Position numbers and translations under genes: made by a program. From NCBI GenBank assembly GCA_944384995.1, contig CALWVN010000020.1, positions 1 to 35,541 on the forward strand: 35,541 nucleotides of DNA, written 5' to 3'. Below, one piece after another: positions 33,317 through 35,541 of this stretch (the first letter of the stretch is position 1; each line of letters opens with the position of its first letter). This DNA comes from an uncultured Clostridia bacterium (GTDB lineage: Bacteria; Bacillota; Clostridia; Oscillospirales; Acutalibacteraceae). A model generated the notes under the pieces. The model searched no databases, was not told where the DNA came from, and was given only the letters and a program-made list of their open reading frames with translations.

Positions 33317-34516
33317 TTAACCTGATTTTCTCCGCTTTTCCGGCGTACCAATATTCTTGAAATCAATGATTTTCGCCATCTGTTCCGCCGCCCGGTCATA
33401 GCTGGCGTGGGTGTAGACATTCAGTGTTACTCCCACATCAGAGTGTCCCATCACATACTGCAAGGTTTTTATATCCATACCAGCGTTTGCCATATTCGTA
33501 CAAAAAGTATGGCGGAACACATGGGGCGTGATATGCGGCAACGGCTTATCCGGGTACAGCCTCTTATACTTTTTCATCGCCCAGCGCATTTCATTTTCGA
33601 TATGTAACGCTACCTTGGGCTTGTCGTCTTTATCCAGCAGCAGAAAGCCGCTGTACCCGTCTACAATGATTTCCGTCTTTATCTTCTTGCGGCGTTCAAG
33701 GATATTGTTCAGACTTTGATAGACTTCCTCTGTCATTGGAATAAAACGGCAGCCACACTCCGTTTTGGTTTTCTCGACATAATACTTTCCGCCCCGTTCC
33801 CGGACAAGCTGGTGGTCTACCCGGATTCGCCGGTTTTCAAAATCCAAATCACTTTTTGTAAGGCCGCAAAACTCACTGACACGCATACCCGTTCCCAGCA
33901 GCACGACAAATTCATCATAATACTTGGTGTAGGTTTTGTCCTCCCGGATAAAGCCCATCCAAATCTCCTGCTGTTCCTCCGTCATGGCAATCCGCTTCTG
34001 TGAGTCATTGGGAACCACGTCCACTAATTTGAAATCGAAGGGATTTCGGCGGATAATATCCTCGTTGTATGCCATCTGAAAAGCGGGTTTCACAACGCCC
34101 CTGACGCTTGTAATGGTGCTGTACCCTTTCCCATCACTGTGGAGCTTCATAATCCACTTTTGCGCGTCTGATACCTTAATATCCCTTATCTGCCGGTAGC
34201 CAAAATCTTCTCTCTTAATCAGGTTCAGAACAAAATTGTAACCGACTTTGGTATTGTAGCGCACGCCCTGTTTCAAGCTGATATAGCGTTCCACAAGGGC
34301 AACCACGGTTGCCTTTCCAGCAGCATAGTCAATCCCTTCATTAAGCTGCTTCTGGATTGCTTTTTCCTTTTCCCGCAGTTCCTTCAAATCAGAGGAATAG
34401 ATGGTCTGCCGTTTGCCTCGAATGTCTGTATAGCGGTACTGATAAATCAGGTCTTTTCTCTGGCTCTCTCCTGTCCGCAGGATTCTTCCTTTATGGTCTT
34501 TGCGTTTCTCGGACAT
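33317..34516 (-). CDS. int: Tn916-type tyrosine integrase
   Basis: A 399-aa tyrosine recombinase that inserts and excises the element. The N-terminal arm-binding domain (MSEKRKDHKGRILRTGESQRKDLIYQYRY) closely follows Tn916 Int. A SAM-like core-binding domain covers about residues 70-160. The catalytic set is complete: R212 in GTGMRVSEF, K251 in KTKTECG, H332 and R335 in HVFRHTFC, H358 in MGHSD, and nucleophile Y368 in LNVYTHAS. ATG 34516 follows AAAGGAG by 7 bases and matches the Tn916 start; a TTG two codons earlier is not needed. The gene should be functional. Confidence 0.96.
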   Translation of the reverse strand: MSEKRKDHKGRILRTGESQRKDLIYQYRYTDIRGKRQTIYSSDLKELREKEKAIQKQLNEGIDYAAGKATVVALVERYISLKQGVRYNTKVGYNFVLNLIKREDFGYRQIRDIKVSDAQKWIMKLHSDGKGYSTITSVRGVVKPAFQMAYNEDIIRRNPFDFKLVDVVPNDSQKRIAMTEEQQEIWMGFIREDKTYTKYYDEFVVLLGTGMRVSEFCGLTKSDLDFENRRIRVDHQLVRERGGKYYVEKTKTECGCRFIPMTEEVYQSLNNILERRKKIKTEIIVDGYSGFLLLDKDDKPKVALHIENEMRWAMKKYKRLYPDKPLPHITPHVFRHTFCTNMANAGMDIKTLQYVMGHSDVGVTLNVYTHASYDRAAEQMAKIIDFKNIGTPEKRRKSG

Positions 34517-34547
34517 TGTCAAACTCCTTTCCGTGATGGAAAGAGCC

Positions 34548-34578
34548 TTGATATGACATAATTATTGTATCATATCAA
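34548..34578. repeat. Inverted repeat between int and xis
   Basis: TTGATATGA (34548-34556) pairs with TCATATCAA (34570-34578). Outer pieces (GATGG near 34536 and CCATC near 34594) pair too, giving a large imperfect hairpin. It may regulate int relative to xis or serve as a recombinase/Xis site. It contains ATACAAT on the minus strand, a possible -10 for int. Confidence 0.6.
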
Positions 34579-34601
34579 AGGCCGTTTTCCCATCACAAAT
34601 T

Positions 34602-34796
34602 TCAAATGGAATGCTCCTGCTCAATGTATTGGTCGAACAGGCGGCGTTTTATCAACCGCTTGTTTCCTACCCACAAAACGAACCGGCAATTCTGTTCACT
34701 GGTTAGATCACGCAGTTTATTGATACCAATTCCCGAATACGCCGCAGCTTCTTCTAAGGTCAAATTACTCTTTTCCCAAATCGGGACTTCTTTCAT
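34602..34796 (-). CDS. xis: Excisionase (Tn916 Xis-like)
   Basis: A 64-aa basic winged-helix protein that directs the integrase toward excision. The sequence VPIWEKSNLTLEEAAAYSGIGINKLRDLT and WVGNKRLIKRRLFDQYIEQ follow the Tn916 Xis layout. ATG 34796 follows AAAGGAG by 7 bases; the longer open frame upstream overlaps the ATPase gene and is not family-like. It starts 14 bases after the stop of the ATPase gene. Confidence 0.92.
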   Translation of the reverse strand: MKEVPIWEKSNLTLEEAAAYSGIGINKLRDLTSEQNCRFVLWVGNKRLIKRRLFDQYIEQEHSI

Positions 34797-34810
34797 AGGC
34801 AATACTCCTT

Positions 34811-35541
34811 TCAGTCGGTAATCAGTTTCTTCATGCTCTCCATTTTCCGCTGCGCGGTTTCCTGCCGGAAGTTGTCGCCGGTAAAGCGTACCGGGACGCA
34901 CATGGAAAGCAGGCGGTCATAAATCCGGGAATGGGCGGTGTCCTCCGGGTTCCGCAGGTCGTCCAGCGTGAGGTTGGTCGTGACGATCAGCGGCTTGCCG
35001 CTGCGGTAACGGCTGTCAATCACATTGAAAACCTGTTCCAGCCCGTACTCGGTGCCGCGCTCCATGCCGAAGTCGTCAAGGATAAGCAGCGGATAGCGGC
35101 AAAGGCGGGAAATGTACTCGTTGCGCCCCTCAAAGCTGGCGGCAAGGTCATTGAGGATAAGGGCAAAGTTCGTCATGTGGACGGGGATTTCTTTCTCCAT
35201 GAGGGCGTTTGCGATACAGCCCGCAAGGTAGCTTTTCCCGGTTCCCACGCCGCCCCAGAACAGGCAGCCGATATTGTCGGCTCGCATATCCTCCCAATGC
35301 TCCACATACCGGCGGGCAATCCCGGCCTGCGGGTTCCTGCCGTTGTCGTTCTCAAAAGTCCAGTCCCGCATGGTGGGGTCGGTAAAGCCCCGGCGTTTCA
35401 GTTCCTCCACGGTGTCAAGGTGCCTGCGCCGCTTCTCGGCGGCCTCCCGTTCCTCGCGGGCGGCTCTCTGGCAGTCGCACTCTGCCGGGTGGCGGTCGCG
35501 CCCGAAGATAGCGGCCTTATCCGGCGCAAAATAGGCTTCTT
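34811..35541 (-). CDS. DnaC/IstB-like ATP-binding protein (partial at the 5' end)
   Basis: An AAA+ ATPase of the DnaC/IstB helicase-loader type. The visible part starts before residue EAYFAPDKAAIFGRDRHPAECDCQ, runs through a charged linker (REEREAAEKRRR) and MRDWTFENDNG, and has Walker A FWGGVGTGKSYLAG and Walker B LLILDDFGMERG, then VTTNLTLDDL and a box with RIYDRL. The frame stays open to the window edge with no start that fits, so the N-terminus lies outside. A GTG at 35410 is internal. This protein probably loads a helicase for replication of the excised element. It is more GC-rich than int. Confidence 0.88.
   Translation of the reverse strand, partial: EAYFAPDKAAIFGRDRHPAECDCQRAAREEREAAEKRRRHLDTVEELKRRGFTDPTMRDWTFENDNGRNPQAGIARRYVEHWEDMRADNIGCLFWGGVGTGKSYLAGCIANALMEKEIPVHMTNFALILNDLAASFEGRNEYISRLCRYPLLILDDFGMERGTEYGLEQVFNVIDSRYRSGKPLIVTTNLTLDDLRNPEDTAHSRIYDRLLSMCVPVRFTGDNFRQETAQRKMESMKKLITD

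Larger units (their letters stand above)
33241..35541 (-). mobile_element. End of a Tn916-family integrative element (continues past window)
   Basis: Integrase, excisionase and a DnaC-like ATPase lie in tandem on the minus strand, the layout of the int end of Tn916-like integrative conjugative elements. The boundary is placed approximately, between the phosphatase gene (starts 33155) and the integrase stop (33317). The other end, conjugation genes and cargo are outside the window. The exact attachment site cannot be fixed without an empty-site sequence. Confidence 0.8.

Noticed and set aside
1-35541. CRISPR array
   Set aside because: No series of regularly spaced repeats was seen; the repeats found are isolated pairs or palindromes.

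Overview
The window looks like chromosome from a gut-type anaerobic member of the Clostridia (probably Oscillospirales; this placement is inference). The DNA is GC-rich, with AT-rich promoters close to TTGACA-17-TATAAT and strong AGGAGG-type ribosome sites. The scr-dnaX-ybaB-recR order, a T-box in front of valS and an XRE/ABC-F/DivIVA repertoire all fit Firmicutes. Positions 1 to about 26107 are mostly housekeeping genes; the part after the tmRNA gene is accessory.

Region 1 (1-6066): tRNA-Trp, a small XRE regulator overlapping comF, valS under T-box control, a GT8 glycosyltransferase and a VTT/TVP38 membrane protein. Region 2 (6063-16651): RNase P RNA from its own promoter, a small membrane protein overlapping recD2, a GH2 glycosidase, an ABC-F gene of the Lsa/Vga type behind a leader-peptide attenuator, then a DivIVA-like protein, a lone fumarase beta-type subunit and a PcrA/UvrD helicase. 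Region 3 (16670-20984, minus strand): a GH20 hexosaminidase, glycerol kinase and malic enzyme operon, convergent with pcrA across a two-way terminator. Region 4 (21119-26107): SRP RNA, dnaX, ybaB, recR, an HD-domain protein, smpB, an unknown 141-aa protein and tmRNA. SmpB and its RNA partner therefore lie about 630 bases apart.

Region 5 (26108-33155) starts with a 20-bp duplication of the tmRNA 3' end and a 27-base palindrome. Next comes an AT-rich divergent module: two minus-strand proteins that share an N-terminal domain (one of them membrane-anchored), facing an XRE regulator across two related operators. I see this as the best candidate for an undescribed system. A GPH-type transporter with a long repeated helical tail, a lipoprotein, a MazG-like protein and a low-molecular-weight phosphatase follow. 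Region 6 (about 33240 to the window end) is one end of a Tn916-family integrative element: tyrosine integrase, excisionase and a DnaC-like ATPase that runs off the window.

Two patterns link distant parts. First, similar palindromes with paired base changes lie just after tRNA-Trp and after tmRNA, each preceded by a reverse-complement scrap of the neighbouring RNA's T-arm. Second, much of the expression looks RNA-controlled, through the T-box, the ABC-F leader attenuator and several hairpins.
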